Source of the DNA: Candidatus Thioglobus sp. MED-G25
GTDB taxonomy: Bacteria > Pseudomonadota > Gammaproteobacteria > Arenicellales > UBA868
Direction of reading: 5' to 3'
DNA: 64,000 nt
NCBI GenBank assembly: GCA_002456995.1
Contig: NTKC01000004.1
Span: 34,795 to 98,794 of the forward strand
Shown here: one piece after another, positions 25,681 to 36,088 of the stretch
Layout: every line of letters starts with the position of its first letter
How positions within the stretch are numbered: the stretch's first letter is position 1
Position numbers and translations under genes: made by a program
The notes under the pieces: generated by a model
Database searches by the model: none
What the model was told of the DNA's origin: nothing
The model's input: only the letters and a program-made list of their open reading frames with translations

Positions 25681-25868
25681 CGCTTACTCCAGTAAAAGTG
25701 TGCCCAAAACATCTTGGGTATTATGGCGGTAAGTTCAAGTTTTGTGGATTCTGCGCCGAGACCTGAATATCGGACAGTGAGGCTGTCCATACGAGCAAAA
25801 CAATACTGTTTCTCGTTCTGACAGCCCCGTATACTCGTGGCGTAGACAGTTGCGAGATACTTCATTGA
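25677..25868 (-). CDS. possible small hypothetical protein upstream of the lipoprotein gene
   Basis: An open frame of 63 codons from the ATG at 25866-25868 ends in TGA, overlapping the TTG of the lipoprotein gene by 4 nt. That arrangement suggests coupling. It has no recognisable domain, signal peptide or ribosome-binding site. The longer version of the frame runs into the start of polA on the other strand. It may instead be leader sequence of the lipoprotein mRNA. Confidence 0.25.
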   Translation of the reverse strand, partial: SMKYLATVYATSIRGCQNEKQYCFARMDSLTVRYSGLGAESTKLELTAIIPKMFWAHFYWSKR

Positions 25869-25908
25869 CTGTTGTCTGTCTACGAAACTTGCATAGAGGG
25901 GATCAAGC

Positions 25909-28599
25909 GTGTCTGACAAACTCGTTCTTGTAGACGGTTCGTCTTATCTTTACCGCGCATTTCACGCGATGCCTAATCTCACCAACTCCCAAGGCGAGCC
26001 CACCGGGGCTGTCTACGGTGTTGTGAATATGTTGCAACGTTTGCTTAAAGAGCAGCCATCGGAATATTTTGCCGTGGTGTTCGATGCATCCGGACCCACA
26101 TTCAGAGATCAGATGTACCCTGAATACAAGGCCAATAGGCCGCCGATGCCTGGTGAATTACGCGCTCAGATACAGCCGTTGCATGACGTTATCTCGGCCC
26201 TAGGTTTGCCGCTGATCTGTGTCAAGGGAGTTGAAGCTGATGATGTCATCGGAACGCTGACTGTGGCGGCATCCGAGATAGGGATCGAGACACTCATTGC
26301 CAGCGGAGACAAGGACTTGGCTCAATTGGTGGGAGACAAAGTGTTGCTTATGGACAGTATGAAAGGCATCACCTACAACACCGCCGGTGTCGTGAACAAA
26401 TTCGGTGTCCCTCCTGAACGCATGGTCGATTTTTTGACATTGGTGGGTGACAGTGTCGACAACATTCCGGGCGTACCCAAGGTAGGCCCTAAAACGGCAA
26501 GCAAATGGCTGAATGAGTTTGGCTCCCTCGACGAACTGGTTCAGCATGCGGACGATATCAGCGGCAAGGTCGGAGAAAATCTTCGCGCTGCCCTGGACCA
26601 ATTACCGATGTCTAGGGCACTGGCAACAATCAAGCTGGACGTACAACTCGATGTGCATCCGGATGGCCTGCAATTACAACCCGCCGATAAATCTCGTCTT
26701 CGTGCGTTGTACGCAGGCCTGGAATTCAAAACCTGGCTGTCAGAACTCGGTGGCTTATCAGGGGGTGATGACAAAGCAAAAAGCCCGTCGGTCGACTACC
26801 AAGTCATTCTTGATCAGAAGACACTGAACCGTTGGATAAAACGTCTGCAGTCGGCGAAGTTGATTTCAGTCGATACCGAAACCACCTCACTGGATCCGAT
26901 GCAGGCTCGAATTGTCGGGCTTTCTTTTACCGACCGACCCTGTGAAGCGGCTTACCTGCCGCTGGGGCATGACTATGCCGGTGCGCCCGATCAACTGCCG
27001 CTGGAGGATACGCTGGCGCAGTTGAAGCCTCTGCTAGAAGATCCGACTTTGCCAAAGGTTGGTCAGAACCTGAAATACGACCGATCTGTTCTGCTTAATC
27101 ACGACATAGAACTCCGGGGAATCCGGTTTGACACAATGCTTGAGTCCTATGTTCTGGATAGTACCGGCTCCCGACATGATATGGACACCTTGTCGTTGAA
27201 ATATCTGGGACTCAATCCAATACGCTTTGAGGATGTCGCTGGCAAAGGTAAAAAGCAGTTGACGTTTAATCAGGTGCCTGTGGAAACTGCGGCACCGTAT
27301 GCTGCAGAAGATGCCGATTTGGTTTTGCGTCTTCATCAGACGCTTTATCCACGCCTGAAGCAGTTCGAAAAGCAGTGTGAACTGCTCGAAAACATAGAAA
27401 TGCCTCTGCTGCCGGTATTGTCGCGCATCGAACGAACGGGCGTACGGGTAGACAGCGACATGTTGGCCCGACAAAGTAGCGAGCTTAGCGAGCGCATCGA
27501 CACACTGGAGCAGCAGGCCTTCGATCAGGCTGGCACCGACTTCAACATCGCCTCACCCAAGCAGATCCAGGAAATCCTGTTTGAGAAACTCCAGCTGCCG
27601 GTGATCAGTAAAACGCCCAAAGGGCAGCCGTCCACCTCAGAGAGTGTGCTACAGGAACTTGCTGAACAACACGAGTTACCAAAACTGATCCTGGAACACC
27701 GGGCGCTCAGCAAATTGCGTTCGACCTACACCGAGAAACTGCCATTGCTCGTTAACCCCAATACGGGCCGTGTGCACACCTCTTATCACCAGGCCTCTGT
27801 TGCGACCGGACGCTTGTCTTCCACTGACCCGAACCTGCAGAACATCCCGGTGCGGACTGCGGACGGTCGACGAATACGGGAGGCTTTCGTACCTGAGCCC
27901 GGTTCAGTGTTGTTGGCTGCCGATTATTCCCAGATCGAGCTGCGTATCATGGCGCATTTATCTGGCGATAAGGGACTATTGGTTGCTTTTGCTGAAAACC
28001 AGGACATCCACCGTGCGACGGCTTCAGAAGTATTCAACATTGCGTTGGAAGATGTCGACAGGGACCAGAGACGTAGCGCAAAAGCCATCAATTTTGGACT
28101 CATCTACGGCATGTCTGCCTTTGGACTGGCCCGCCAACTGGGAATCGACCGGTCCGAAGCACAGTCGTACATCGAGCTTTATTTTGACCGCTACCCCGGG
28201 GTGAAAGCCTATATGGAGCAGATACGAACACAAGCACGGGAGCAGCAGTTTGTTGAAACTGTTTTCGGTCGCAAGTTGTATCTACCCGACATCAGTTCAA
28301 GCAATCATGCAAGACGTCAAGGTGCCGAACGTGCCGCGATCAATGCGCCGATGCAAGGCACGGCAGCAGATCTGATCAAGCTGGCGATGCTGGCCATCGA
28401 TAGCTGGCTTACCGAAAATGCGTTCAAAACACGCATGATCATGCAGGTTCATGACGAACTCGTACTGGAGGTTCCGGACAGTGAGTTCAAAGATGTTCCG
28501 GAGGTCATCGCCTCATTGATGAGCGGTGTTGCAGAACTCAGGGTACCGCTCCGTGTAGACGTTGGCAGTGGAGCAAACTGGGCCGAAGCACACAGCTAA
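25909..28599 (+). CDS. polA: DNA polymerase I
   Basis: The 896-residue PolA has all three domains. The 5'-nuclease occupies residues 1 to about 290 (VDGSSYLYRAFHA, GVEADDVIGTL, DNIPGVPKVGPKTA). The 3'-5' exonuclease keeps its metal ligands (SVDTETTSLDP). The polymerase domain has motif A DYSQIELRIMAHLSG, motif B RRSAKAINFGLIYG and motif C QVHDELV. It fills gaps after Okazaki-primer removal and repair. The start is GTG with GAGGGG upstream. It converges on engB with seven bases between the stops, as in many Gammaproteobacteria. Confidence 0.97.
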   Translation: MSDKLVLVDGSSYLYRAFHAMPNLTNSQGEPTGAVYGVVNMLQRLLKEQPSEYFAVVFDASGPTFRDQMYPEYKANRPPMPGELRAQIQPLHDVISALGLPLICVKGVEADDVIGTLTVAASEIGIETLIASGDKDLAQLVGDKVLLMDSMKGITYNTAGVVNKFGVPPERMVDFLTLVGDSVDNIPGVPKVGPKTASKWLNEFGSLDELVQHADDISGKVGENLRAALDQLPMSRALATIKLDVQLDVHPDGLQLQPADKSRLRALYAGLEFKTWLSELGGLSGGDDKAKSPSVDYQVILDQKTLNRWIKRLQSAKLISVDTETTSLDPMQARIVGLSFTDRPCEAAYLPLGHDYAGAPDQLPLEDTLAQLKPLLEDPTLPKVGQNLKYDRSVLLNHDIELRGIRFDTMLESYVLDSTGSRHDMDTLSLKYLGLNPIRFEDVAGKGKKQLTFNQVPVETAAPYAAEDADLVLRLHQTLYPRLKQFEKQCELLENIEMPLLPVLSRIERTGVRVDSDMLARQSSELSERIDTLEQQAFDQAGTDFNIASPKQIQEILFEKLQLPVISKTPKGQPSTSESVLQELAEQHELPKLILEHRALSKLRSTYTEKLPLLVNPNTGRVHTSYHQASVATGRLSSTDPNLQNIPVRTADGRRIREAFVPEPGSVLLAADYSQIELRIMAHLSGDKGLLVAFAENQDIHRATASEVFNIALEDVDRDQRRSAKAINFGLIYGMSAFGLARQLGIDRSEAQSYIELYFDRYPGVKAYMEQIRTQAREQQFVETVFGRKLYLPDISSSNHARRQGAERAAINAPMQGTAADLIKLAMLAIDSWLTENAFKTRMIMQVHDELVLEVPDSEFKDVPEVIASLMSGVAELRVPLRVDVGSGANWAEAHS

Positions 28600-28606
28600 C
28601 ATCATT

Positions 28607-29230
28607 TTACGTGGATTCGGTAGTTTGGAGGAGCGCCATAATTTGTTGACGCGCTTCTTCGACACCTACGCCATGCGTAGCTGAGAACAGCTGTACTGTC
28701 ACACCGTGTTCAGCTGCTACCTTTTTACTGACTTCGCGCAGCGCAACTGTCATAGCACCGCGCTTAAGTTTGTCACACTTTGTGAGCAGGACATGCACAG
28801 GCAGTTGCTGTGACTGACACCACGCCAGCATCTGCTGATCCATCGTCGTTGTCCCCCGGCGAATATCGATTGGCAAGATCAGACCTCGGAGGGAAGAACG
28901 CTTTTCAAGATAATGCTGGACCGTTTTTGCCCAATGAATCTGCAGGTTTCGAGGAACTTTGGCATATCCATAACCGGGCAAATCGACCAGTCGATAGAGA
29001 CTGTCTAGGGAAAAAAAAATGATCTGTTGGGTTCGCCCGGGTGTCTTGCTGGTTCGGGCCAGGCGATTCTGACCCGTGATTGCATTCAGCGCACTGGACT
29101 TGCCGACATTCGATCTTCCGGCGAAAGCGACTTCGCTGACGGTATCATCTGGCCAGTCTTTGGGATGGTGGGCAGACAATACATACGCTGCCTGCCTCAG
29201 GAGGTTCGAATCACTGGGCTTGGTTTTCAC
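28607..29230 (-). CDS. engB: ribosome biogenesis GTPase EngB/YsxC/YihA
   Basis: This TrmE-Era-EngA-like GTPase assists maturation of the 50S subunit. G1 is GRSNVGKS, G2 is the TPGRTQ region, G3 is DLPGYGYAKVP, G4 is TKCDKL and G5 is FSATHGVG, in that order. I prefer the GTG at 29228-29230 (MKTKPSDSN after initiation), which gives about 207 residues as in relatives and has a GGA upstream. The frame remains open to a TTG at 29275. The polA-engB-cytochrome c4 order is conserved in Pseudomonas-like genomes. Confidence 0.94.
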   Translation of the reverse strand: MKTKPSDSNLLRQAAYVLSAHHPKDWPDDTVSEVAFAGRSNVGKSSALNAITGQNRLARTSKTPGRTQQIIFFSLDSLYRLVDLPGYGYAKVPRNLQIHWAKTVQHYLEKRSSLRGLILPIDIRRGTTTMDQQMLAWCQSQQLPVHVLLTKCDKLKRGAMTVALREVSKKVAAEHGVTVQLFSATHGVGVEEARQQIMALLQTTEST

Positions 29231-29368
29231 AAGGTATAATCCTGCGTTTAGTGCCTGTAGCGTCAGTTTGATCAAATTTGGATCGACTGGATCCCCACCC
29301 CCAGGGCATCTTAATTTGGGGACATTGTTGTGGGCATCGGGTCGATGTAATCAACAAGGAGCAGTTTA

Positions 29369-29977
29369 ATGAAACGGCTGGTAATGATCACCATCTGGAT
29401 CTCGTTGGCGATATTCGCAGCGGGCGCGATACAAGCGGATGGCGATCCAGCTGCGGGTCAAGACAAGTCACAAATCTGTGCAGGGTGTCATGGGCTGGAT
29501 GGTAACAGTTTAATGCCACAGAACCCGGTTCTGGCCGGTCAGGTGCCAGGTTATATTGCACAGCAGTTGGCACAGTTCAAATCGGGCGTACGCAAGAATG
29601 CCATCATGGCAGGGATGACTCAACTACTAAGCAAACAGGACATGCAAGACCTGGACGCTTGGTATTCCTCACAGACGGCACCGTCGAGAATCGTTTCGGC
29701 CGACGATCTGGAACTGGCCCATACCGGTGAAAAGCTTTACCGTGGCGGTGACAGCGAGATGTCAGTTCCAGCCTGTATGGGCTGTCATGGACCGGCAGGG
29801 TTTGGGATACCGCCAAACTATCCCAGGCTGACAGGCCAGTGGCCGACCTATTTGGAAAATCAGCTCTTGGCGTTCAAAGACGGTCAGCGGGCAAGTCCGA
29901 TCATGGGTCCTATCGCTTTTCGCCTATCGGCCGAGCAGATCAAAGCCTTAGCGGTGTATATGTCGGCCTTACAGTAG
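29369..29977 (+). CDS. diheme cytochrome c4-like protein
   Basis: The 202-residue periplasmic electron carrier has an N-terminal signal peptide (about residues 1-24, ending AGAIQADG). Two class I cytochrome c domains follow, each with a CxxCH haem site: CAGCH near residue 37 and CMGCH near 138. Axial Met candidates lie in NAIMAGM and ASPIMGP. Two-domain c4 cytochromes pass electrons to terminal oxidases and fit the aerobic profile. An upstream AAGGAG-like site (29357-29362, AAGGAG) supports the ATG. Confidence 0.93.
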   Translation: MKRLVMITIWISLAIFAAGAIQADGDPAAGQDKSQICAGCHGLDGNSLMPQNPVLAGQVPGYIAQQLAQFKSGVRKNAIMAGMTQLLSKQDMQDLDAWYSSQTAPSRIVSADDLELAHTGEKLYRGGDSEMSVPACMGCHGPAGFGIPPNYPRLTGQWPTYLENQLLAFKDGQRASPIMGPIAFRLSAEQIKALAVYMSALQ

Positions 29978-30097
29978 ACCTGAGCCGAGGCGCGGTGGTC
30001 GAGCTTTAACCAAGACGACCTCAAGATTTAATTTCAAAATAAATCGGTTACGGCCAAAGCCTGTTCGGGTAAGTCCAATGCGAAGAGCAATCTGACA

Positions 30098-31483
30098 ATG
30101 ACCAAAAGCAAACTCTGGGGCGGTCGTTTCGAGCATGGCACCGATGATTCGGTAGAGCAGTTCACCGCATCCGAACATTTCGACCGTCGACTTGCGAGAT
30201 TCGATATCGCAGGATCTGTGGCCCATGCCCACATGCTCGGTACCCAAGGCATATTGTCAGAGAAAGAGACAGAAGCAATTGTCGAAGGATTGACAACGAT
30301 CGGCAAGGAAATCGACGAACAGAGCTTTCCTTGGTCAGCCAGCCTAGAGGATGTTCACATGAACATCGAGTCACGACTAACTGAGTTGATCGGGGATGCT
30401 GGCAAAAAACTGCATACTGCCCGCTCGCGAAATGATCAGGTCGCAACAGACATGCGCCTTTTCGTACGCGATGCCATCGACGAACTGCAGGCTCGGATCA
30501 CCGTACTTCAGCTGGTGCTGGTTGAGATCGCTGCTACACATGCTGGCACGATCATGCCGGGGTTTACTCACCTGCAGCCGGCTCAGCCCGTGACCTGCGG
30601 TCATCATTTACTGGCGTGGGTAGAAATGCTGGAAAGAGATTGGCAGCGGCTGAGCAATTGTCGAGAGCGAACAAATGTTCTCCCCTTGGGCGCAGCTGCG
30701 TTGGCGGGGACGAGTTTCGGAATCGATCAGCAGATGACAGCAGACGAACTGGGCTTTACCACACTCATGCGCAATTCGTTAGATGCTGTGTCTGATCGGG
30801 ACTTCGTTATTGAGTTCACGGCCGCGCTGGCGATAATGGCCATACACTTTTCTCGTATTGCAGAAGACCTGGTACTGTGGTCATCTGAGCGTTTCGGTTT
30901 TGTCGACCTCGGTGACGCATTCTGTACGGGCTCAAGCATCATGCCACAAAAAAAGAATCCGGATGTCGCGGAATTGCTACGCGGAAAAACCGGCCGCATG
31001 GTCGGGCACTTGGTTGCACTTCTTGTCTTGATGAAAGGTCAGCCACTGGCCTATAACCGCGATAATCAGGAAGATAAAGAGCCCCTGTTCGACAGTGTCG
31101 ATACCGCTCTAACCTCTCTCGATGTTCTGACGAAGATGGTAGGACAGATGGTATTTGACAAGGACAAAATGTACGACGCTGCATCCCAAGGATACACGAC
31201 AGCGACAGATCTGGCAGATTATTTGGTTAGGAAGGGCGTGCCTTTTCGTGATGCCCATGATGCAGTGGGACGCTCGGTTGCAGCGGCAGACGCGAGCGGA
31301 CTGGGTCTGGCCGACCTATCACTGGATACTTTGCGGAAGTTTTCGGAGAAGATCGATGCTGATGTATTTCAGGTGTTAACACTGGAAGGCTCCGTCGCGT
31401 CGCGTGATCATCCTGGTGGAACAGCACCGAACAGAGTGGGGTCTGCTGTTGCCGAAGCACGCACACGACTCGCACAACGGTAA
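30098..31483 (+). CDS. argH: argininosuccinate lyase
   Basis: ArgH splits argininosuccinate into arginine and fumarate, the last step of arginine synthesis. The 461-residue protein carries the fumarase/aspartase superfamily signature [12 protein letters not shown] near residues 281-292, the catalytic HTARSRNDQ near residue 108, and TAPNRV near the end. It is followed 8 bases later by lptM and then lysA. Its presence shows that arginine can be finished from citrulline, which matters for interpreting the LysW operon at 48778-53375. Confidence 0.97.
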   Translation: MTKSKLWGGRFEHGTDDSVEQFTASEHFDRRLARFDIAGSVAHAHMLGTQGILSEKETEAIVEGLTTIGKEIDEQSFPWSASLEDVHMNIESRLTELIGDAGKKLHTARSRNDQVATDMRLFVRDAIDELQARITVLQLVLVEIAATHAGTIMPGFTHLQPAQPVTCGHHLLAWVEMLERDWQRLSNCRERTNVLPLGAAALAGTSFGIDQQMTADELGFTTLMRNSLDAVSDRDFVIEFTAALAIMAIHFSRIAEDLVLWSSERFGFVDLGDAFCTGSSIMPQKKNPDVAELLRGKTGRMVGHLVALLVLMKGQPLAYNRDNQEDKEPLFDSVDTALTSLDVLTKMVGQMVFDKDKMYDAASQGYTTATDLADYLVRKGVPFRDAHDAVGRSVAAADASGLGLADLSLDTLRKFSEKIDADVFQVLTLEGSVASRDHPGGTAPNRVGSAVAEARTRLAQR

Positions 31484-31491
31484 ATTGTGAC

Positions 31492-31674
31492 ATGGATACT
31501 CCTAATACACCGATGATCCGGATTAAGACACTCAAGTCAGCCATCCCGGCCCTAGTCGCACTCACACTGGCGCTATCCGTGGTATCACTTTCGGCCTGCG
31601 GTCAGAAGGGGCCACTGTATTTGCCCGCCGAACAGTCCGATCAGGACAAAAAGCAAGAATCTGAAGGTGGTTGA
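31492..31674 (+). CDS. lptM: small lipoprotein LptM (YifL)
   Basis: The 60-residue lipoprotein has lipobox LSAC with Cys36 and the conserved mature start CGQKGPLYLP, the hallmark of LptM. LptM binds LptD and promotes correct disulfide formation in the LPS translocon. The segment before the lipobox is longer than usual, so the real start may be the ATG at 31513 (MIRIKTLK). The gene sits between argH and lysA, with 5 bases to the lysA start, as in many Gammaproteobacteria. Confidence 0.9.
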   Translation: MDTPNTPMIRIKTLKSAIPALVALTLALSVVSLSACGQKGPLYLPAEQSDQDKKQESEGG

Positions 31675-31680
31675 TCTGCA

Positions 31681-32934
31681 ATGGATCATTTTCATTACCG
31701 TGACGGGCAGTATTTTGCCGAAGGCGTGTCGTTAGCCCGCATCGCTTCGGCAGTTGGAACACCGTGTTATGTTTACTCCAAAGCGATTCTCGAACAGCGG
31801 TGGCGAGTATTTGACGATGCTTTTGGCGACCACCCCCACAGAATTCACTATGCTGTAAAGGCCAACGGGAATCTGGCAATTCTCAAATTGCTGCGCCAGA
31901 TGGGTTCCGGATTCGACATAGTTTCTGGCGGTGAGCTTGAGCGTGTGCTCAAGGCGGGCGGGCGACCTGACGATATGGTTTTTTCCGGTGTCGGTAAGCG
32001 CGAATCAGAAATTACCACAGCGCTAGAGACCGGAATCCACTGTATAAACGTCGAGTCAGCTGCAGAACTCGATCGGGTCAATCGTATAGCCGGTACCCTG
32101 GGGGTCGTCGCGGACCTCGCGCTGCGGATTAATCCGGATGTCGATCCACACACCCATCCCTACATCTCAACTGGCCTTCGGGAAAACAAGTTCGGTATTC
32201 CCGCAGACCAGGTGCCTGATCTCGTCAAGCAGGCCCATGATGCAAGCCATGTGAATATCATCGGACTGGCTTGCCATATTGGTTCACAACTTACCGAATT
32301 GTCACCGTTTATCGCCGCGTTGGACTGCGTTCTGGATCTGGTTTTCAGTTTGCGGCAAGAGGGGCTGCAATTAAAACACCTAGATATTGGCGGTGGGTTG
32401 GGTATTCGTTACAAAGACGAGACACCACCTGAACCGGACGCTTACGTCAAGGCCTTGCTCAAACAACTATCCGCTCGACAGTGTAATTTACCGCTCTTTA
32501 TTGAACCAGGCCGGGCCATTGTTGGAAATGCCGGAATACTATTGACGCGGGTCGAATATCTAAAATCTGTCGAAAGCCACCAATTCGCAGTGGTGGATGC
32601 GGCGATGAATGATTTGCTGCGGCCGGCGCTCTACGGTGCGCATCATAGGGTAATCGAAGTGTCGCCTGCCGACGTGGAACCTACGACATATGATGTTGTC
32701 GGTCCCATTTGTGAGACAGCGGATTTTCTCTCCAGGAGTCAGCGATTGTCGATAAGTTCGGGAGATCTGCTCGTGGTTCAGTCGGTCGGTGCCTACGGGT
32801 CGGCAATGAGTTCCAACTACAACGCCAGACCTCGATCTGCAGAGGTGATCGTGGAGGGCGACAAATTCCATGTGGTTCGTCGACATGAAACACTCAGCCA
32901 GTTATACCAGAATGAAAGTACTCTTCCCGACTGA
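31681..32934 (+). CDS. lysA: diaminopimelate decarboxylase
   Basis: LysA converts meso-diaminopimelate to lysine and is PLP-dependent (fold III). The 417-residue protein shows the PLP Lys in HYAVKANGN near residue 60, the glycine-rich HLDIGGGLGI, EPGRAIVGNAG, and the C-terminal GAYGSAMSSNYN. It overlaps nothing but follows lptM by 6 bases. It shows that lysine is made through the diaminopimelate route, so the LysW-type operon is unlikely to be the main lysine pathway. Confidence 0.97.
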   Translation: MDHFHYRDGQYFAEGVSLARIASAVGTPCYVYSKAILEQRWRVFDDAFGDHPHRIHYAVKANGNLAILKLLRQMGSGFDIVSGGELERVLKAGGRPDDMVFSGVGKRESEITTALETGIHCINVESAAELDRVNRIAGTLGVVADLALRINPDVDPHTHPYISTGLRENKFGIPADQVPDLVKQAHDASHVNIIGLACHIGSQLTELSPFIAALDCVLDLVFSLRQEGLQLKHLDIGGGLGIRYKDETPPEPDAYVKALLKQLSARQCNLPLFIEPGRAIVGNAGILLTRVEYLKSVESHQFAVVDAAMNDLLRPALYGAHHRVIEVSPADVEPTTYDVVGPICETADFLSRSQRLSISSGDLLVVQSVGAYGSAMSSNYNARPRSAEVIVEGDKFHVVRRHETLSQLYQNESTLPD

Positions 32935-32993
32935 CTGAATCACCGACAAGTCCGGTTATTATTTTTTCCGTTAAGCACTTATTTCACACCGTT

Positions 32994-34535
32994 ATGGACC
33001 TGATTTCTGATCAACATGCTGAAAGTCGTTTTGTTGGAGCAGTTCTGGCGGTCTGCAGTGTAGTCAGTGTACTGTTGTCGTTGTGGTGTATTCACATCGA
33101 TCATGTGATTAACAATGACGGGATTGAATATATTCGCACGGCAGAGCGTCTGGCCGATTCTGATTGGGCGGGTGCCATAGCGGTCTACAAGTGGCCTTTC
33201 TATCCCTTGTTGATGTTGCTGGTCAGCAAAATTGCAGGCGTCAGCTACCTGGTGTCTGGGTATATTCTGAATACGCTGTTTTTCACCGGGGCGGTGGTGC
33301 TGTTTGTCCTGACCGTTCGGGTGTTCGGCGGTGACTCAAAAAGACTGACTGTGCTGGCTGCTTTTGTGGCTCTGACGCACCCGGCATTTAACGAATACCG
33401 GGCGTTCATCATTCGTGATGCCGGTTACCTGATGAGTTTTCTAGTTGCGATTTATTTTCTGGGGCACTACCGAGTGTCCGGTGGTGTCTACCACAGGCTG
33501 GGGGTTATTCTGGCCCTCTTAGTGGCTAGTCTGTTTCGCATTGAAGGGCTCGTTTTTCTGTTCTGTACGCCGATTCTATTTAGCGTTTTCAGGCCGGGGA
33601 CCCTAGGGCTGCGCTGGCCTGTTCTGATGATAACGGCAGTTGCAGCTGCCGCGCTGGTGGTGGTGCTTGCCTGGTGGCTCCTCATGCCAAACGTCTCGGT
33701 GAACCATCTGTCGGTTCTGGATCAGCCGTTACAGGTCCTGACAACAGCGTGGCATCAGCTGGCCGGTGGCGTTGATCAAAAGCTCGCTATCCTGCGCAGC
33801 GAGTTTCTTGGGCAGTACTCCTCAAAATACGTTTATGTGCTTTTCGGTTTTGCCATCTTTATGATCGTTGCGTCAACGATACTCTCGCAACTGACCGTAC
33901 CCTGGGGGGTATTGTTAGTTTACGGGGCAGCCGGCAGACATTTATTTGGTGAATCAGGCCTGGATCGCCTGTGGTTCAGCGTGATTGGCATGCATCTGGT
34001 CATTCTCGCAATTTTTGCATCCATTATGCTTTTTCTGGCACCGCGTTACCCGCTCGCGCTGTGTATGACTGTGCTGTTGATAGCACCTTTTGTACTTGAG
34101 AAACTCATTTTTTCTCTGAACTGGCGTGAACTTTCGATTGCGAGACGCTCTGCAATCATTCTGCTGCTGTTATGGGGTGTGGGCGAGTCGATCAGCGGAC
34201 TCGACAATGCGACTCGAGCCGAGTCAGTAAAAGCATCAGGCGTTTGGCTCGTCCAACATGCGGTTGAAACCGGTTCTCTGGTGACCAATGACCGCCGTAT
34301 TGCGTTCTACAGCAACCGTTACCGGGACCACGATTTCATCGGCAGTGATCATCAACTGATTCTGCAGGAGTTGGCCAAGGGGCGTTGGCCGCAATCCGCG
34401 TTTGTTGCACTACGGTTTCACCGTCGGCAGGATAATACCAATGCTAGAGAACAACTGGAGGCACTCGGTGCAACATTTATGGAGATTTTCTCGCACCCAA
34501 ATGGTGACACTGTCATCGTTTATCGCCTGCCCTAG
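32994..34535 (+). CDS. polytopic membrane protein, GT-C glycosyltransferase-like
   Basis: The 513-residue protein has about ten hydrophobic segments and a short C-terminal soluble domain of about 100 residues. The first periplasmic loop contains the acidic motif NNDGIEYIRTAERL near residues 40-53, like the catalytic Asp/Glu of ArnT/PMT/GT39-type glycosyltransferases that use lipid-linked sugars. I cannot assign donor or acceptor. It follows lysA by 59 bases and converges on rhlB. The hydrophobic profile is certain; the glycosyltransferase assignment is an inference. Confidence 0.65.
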   Translation: MDLISDQHAESRFVGAVLAVCSVVSVLLSLWCIHIDHVINNDGIEYIRTAERLADSDWAGAIAVYKWPFYPLLMLLVSKIAGVSYLVSGYILNTLFFTGAVVLFVLTVRVFGGDSKRLTVLAAFVALTHPAFNEYRAFIIRDAGYLMSFLVAIYFLGHYRVSGGVYHRLGVILALLVASLFRIEGLVFLFCTPILFSVFRPGTLGLRWPVLMITAVAAAALVVVLAWWLLMPNVSVNHLSVLDQPLQVLTTAWHQLAGGVDQKLAILRSEFLGQYSSKYVYVLFGFAIFMIVASTILSQLTVPWGVLLVYGAAGRHLFGESGLDRLWFSVIGMHLVILAIFASIMLFLAPRYPLALCMTVLLIAPFVLEKLIFSLNWRELSIARRSAIILLLLWGVGESISGLDNATRAESVKASGVWLVQHAVETGSLVTNDRRIAFYSNRYRDHDFIGSDHQLILQELAKGRWPQSAFVALRFHRRQDNTNAREQLEALGATFMEIFSHPNGDTVIVYRLP

Positions 34536-34624
34536 ATCGCAACCTCATCTTTTCAGAATTTCCAAACCCTTCAGAGTCCGGTCACGAAGATTCTAGACGC
34601 TGCACAGACCCGGCTATTGTTCAC

Positions 34625-36088
34625 TCAGCCAATGGCGGGGGTTTCAAAGTCTGTTTGTCGTGTTTTCGCGGGCGGCAAGTGTTGTTTTGTCATCGTGGGC
34701 GCGACTCGTTCGACCGATTGGTTATGAGGCGATAGCCCACGTTGATCTTTGTTGTCAGGACTCCCTGACTTTTCGTGTACGGTTGGGTTTACGGTGGCGG
34801 TCTGTTTTGGAGAGCCTGATGTTTGGGCTACAGAGGCGTTTTCTTTATCTTGTTTCGGCGGGCGCTTGGCTCCTGACCTTTGCTCTTTGCGCTGAGTTGC
34901 AGCGTTTCGGGGCGCGCATATGACGGCATCTGAAATCTCCCGCTTGGTTAGCGGGTGACCAATAAAGGATTCAATATCCATCAACGAGAACGCGTGGTCT
35001 TCACAAGCAAAAGAGATCGCATGGCCGCTGGCGCCGGCTCGGGCCGTACGACCCGTACGATGGACGTAATCTTCCGGATCCTGGGGTAGATCATAATTAA
35101 ATACATGACTCACGCTGGGAATATGTAAGCCGCGCGCGGCCACATCTGTAGCAACCAGGATCTGTTGCCGCCCTTCAGTAAAATCCCGGAGCAGTTTCTC
35201 CCGTTTATGCTGTGGGACATCACCCGAAAGCACGCCGGCGGAATAGTCTTCGCGTTTGAGGCTTTGTCCTAAACGATCGCAGGTCACCCGCGTATTGGCG
35301 AAGATCAGTATCCGATCACCAGGTGTTTGTTTCAGAAGTCCCAGTAGCAAGGCCAGTTTTTCACTATTAGCCGGGTAGTACACGTCCTCGAGAAGTCGAT
35401 CGGCAACTGGTGTACTGGATTCGATTATCACTTCGGTAGGGTTGTTCATATGCTCATAGGCAAGCTCGTTTACGCGTAGGGAGAGCGTCGCAGAAAACAG
35501 CATATTTAGGCGATCGGTTGGTGCTGGCATTCGTCTGAGCACGAAACGAATGTCACGGATGAAGCCAAGATCAAACATGCGGTCAGCTTCATCCAGCACG
35601 ACCGCCTGTACACCTTTAAGGTCAAAGATACCCTGTTTAAAATAATCGATAAGCCGACCAGGCGTGCCAATAAGAATATCCACACCCTCACTGAGATCCT
35701 CACGCTGTTTGTGATATCCCGTACCGCCATAGACCAGACCGAGTCTTAAATCGGTGTGCTTGCCCAGTGTTTCGGCATCGCGGTAAATTTGTATCGCGAG
35801 TTCACGGGTTGGTGCCAGGATAACGGCCCGCACGCTGGTGGGCCGATGGGCTGTCGAAGGCGGAAGTGTCAGTAGTCGGTTGTAGGTCGCGAGCAGAAAA
35901 GCAGCCGTCTTTCCAGTGCCAGTTTGAGCTTGTCCGGCTACGTCGTGCCCTTCGAGCAGTAGTGGTAATGCCTCGGCCTGAATTCGGGTACAGTGGCTAA
36001 AACCGGAGTCCTTGAGGCCTTGGAGCAGTGGTGTCGCAAGGTCAAATTCCTCGAATGTTTTGTCCGTTAGGTATGTAGTTTCGTCCAT
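34625..36088 (-). CDS. rhlB: DEAD-box ATP-dependent RNA helicase RhlB
   Basis: The helicase has a Q-motif (GFSHCTRIQAEALP), motif I AQTGTGKT, Ia PTRELA, II DEAD, III SAT, and VI HRTGRTARAG. The C-terminal tail of about 110 residues is charged and low in complexity, as in degradosome-linked RhlB. I place the start at the ATG at 36086-36088 (MDETTYLTDKTF), which matches the family's N-terminus. The frame extends 13 codons upstream to 36127 without a better site. Divergence from trxA-rho is the classical rhlB arrangement and is the main reason for choosing RhlB over RhlE or SrmB. Confidence 0.88.
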   Translation of the reverse strand: MDETTYLTDKTFEEFDLATPLLQGLKDSGFSHCTRIQAEALPLLLEGHDVAGQAQTGTGKTAAFLLATYNRLLTLPPSTAHRPTSVRAVILAPTRELAIQIYRDAETLGKHTDLRLGLVYGGTGYHKQREDLSEGVDILIGTPGRLIDYFKQGIFDLKGVQAVVLDEADRMFDLGFIRDIRFVLRRMPAPTDRLNMLFSATLSLRVNELAYEHMNNPTEVIIESSTPVADRLLEDVYYPANSEKLALLLGLLKQTPGDRILIFANTRVTCDRLGQSLKREDYSAGVLSGDVPQHKREKLLRDFTEGRQQILVATDVAARGLHIPSVSHVFNYDLPQDPEDYVHRTGRTARAGASGHAISFACEDHAFSLMDIESFIGHPLTKREISDAVICAPRNAATQRKEQRSGAKRPPKQDKENASVAQTSGSPKQTATVNPTVHEKSGSPDNKDQRGLSPHNQSVERVAPTMTKQHLPPAKTRQTDFETPAIG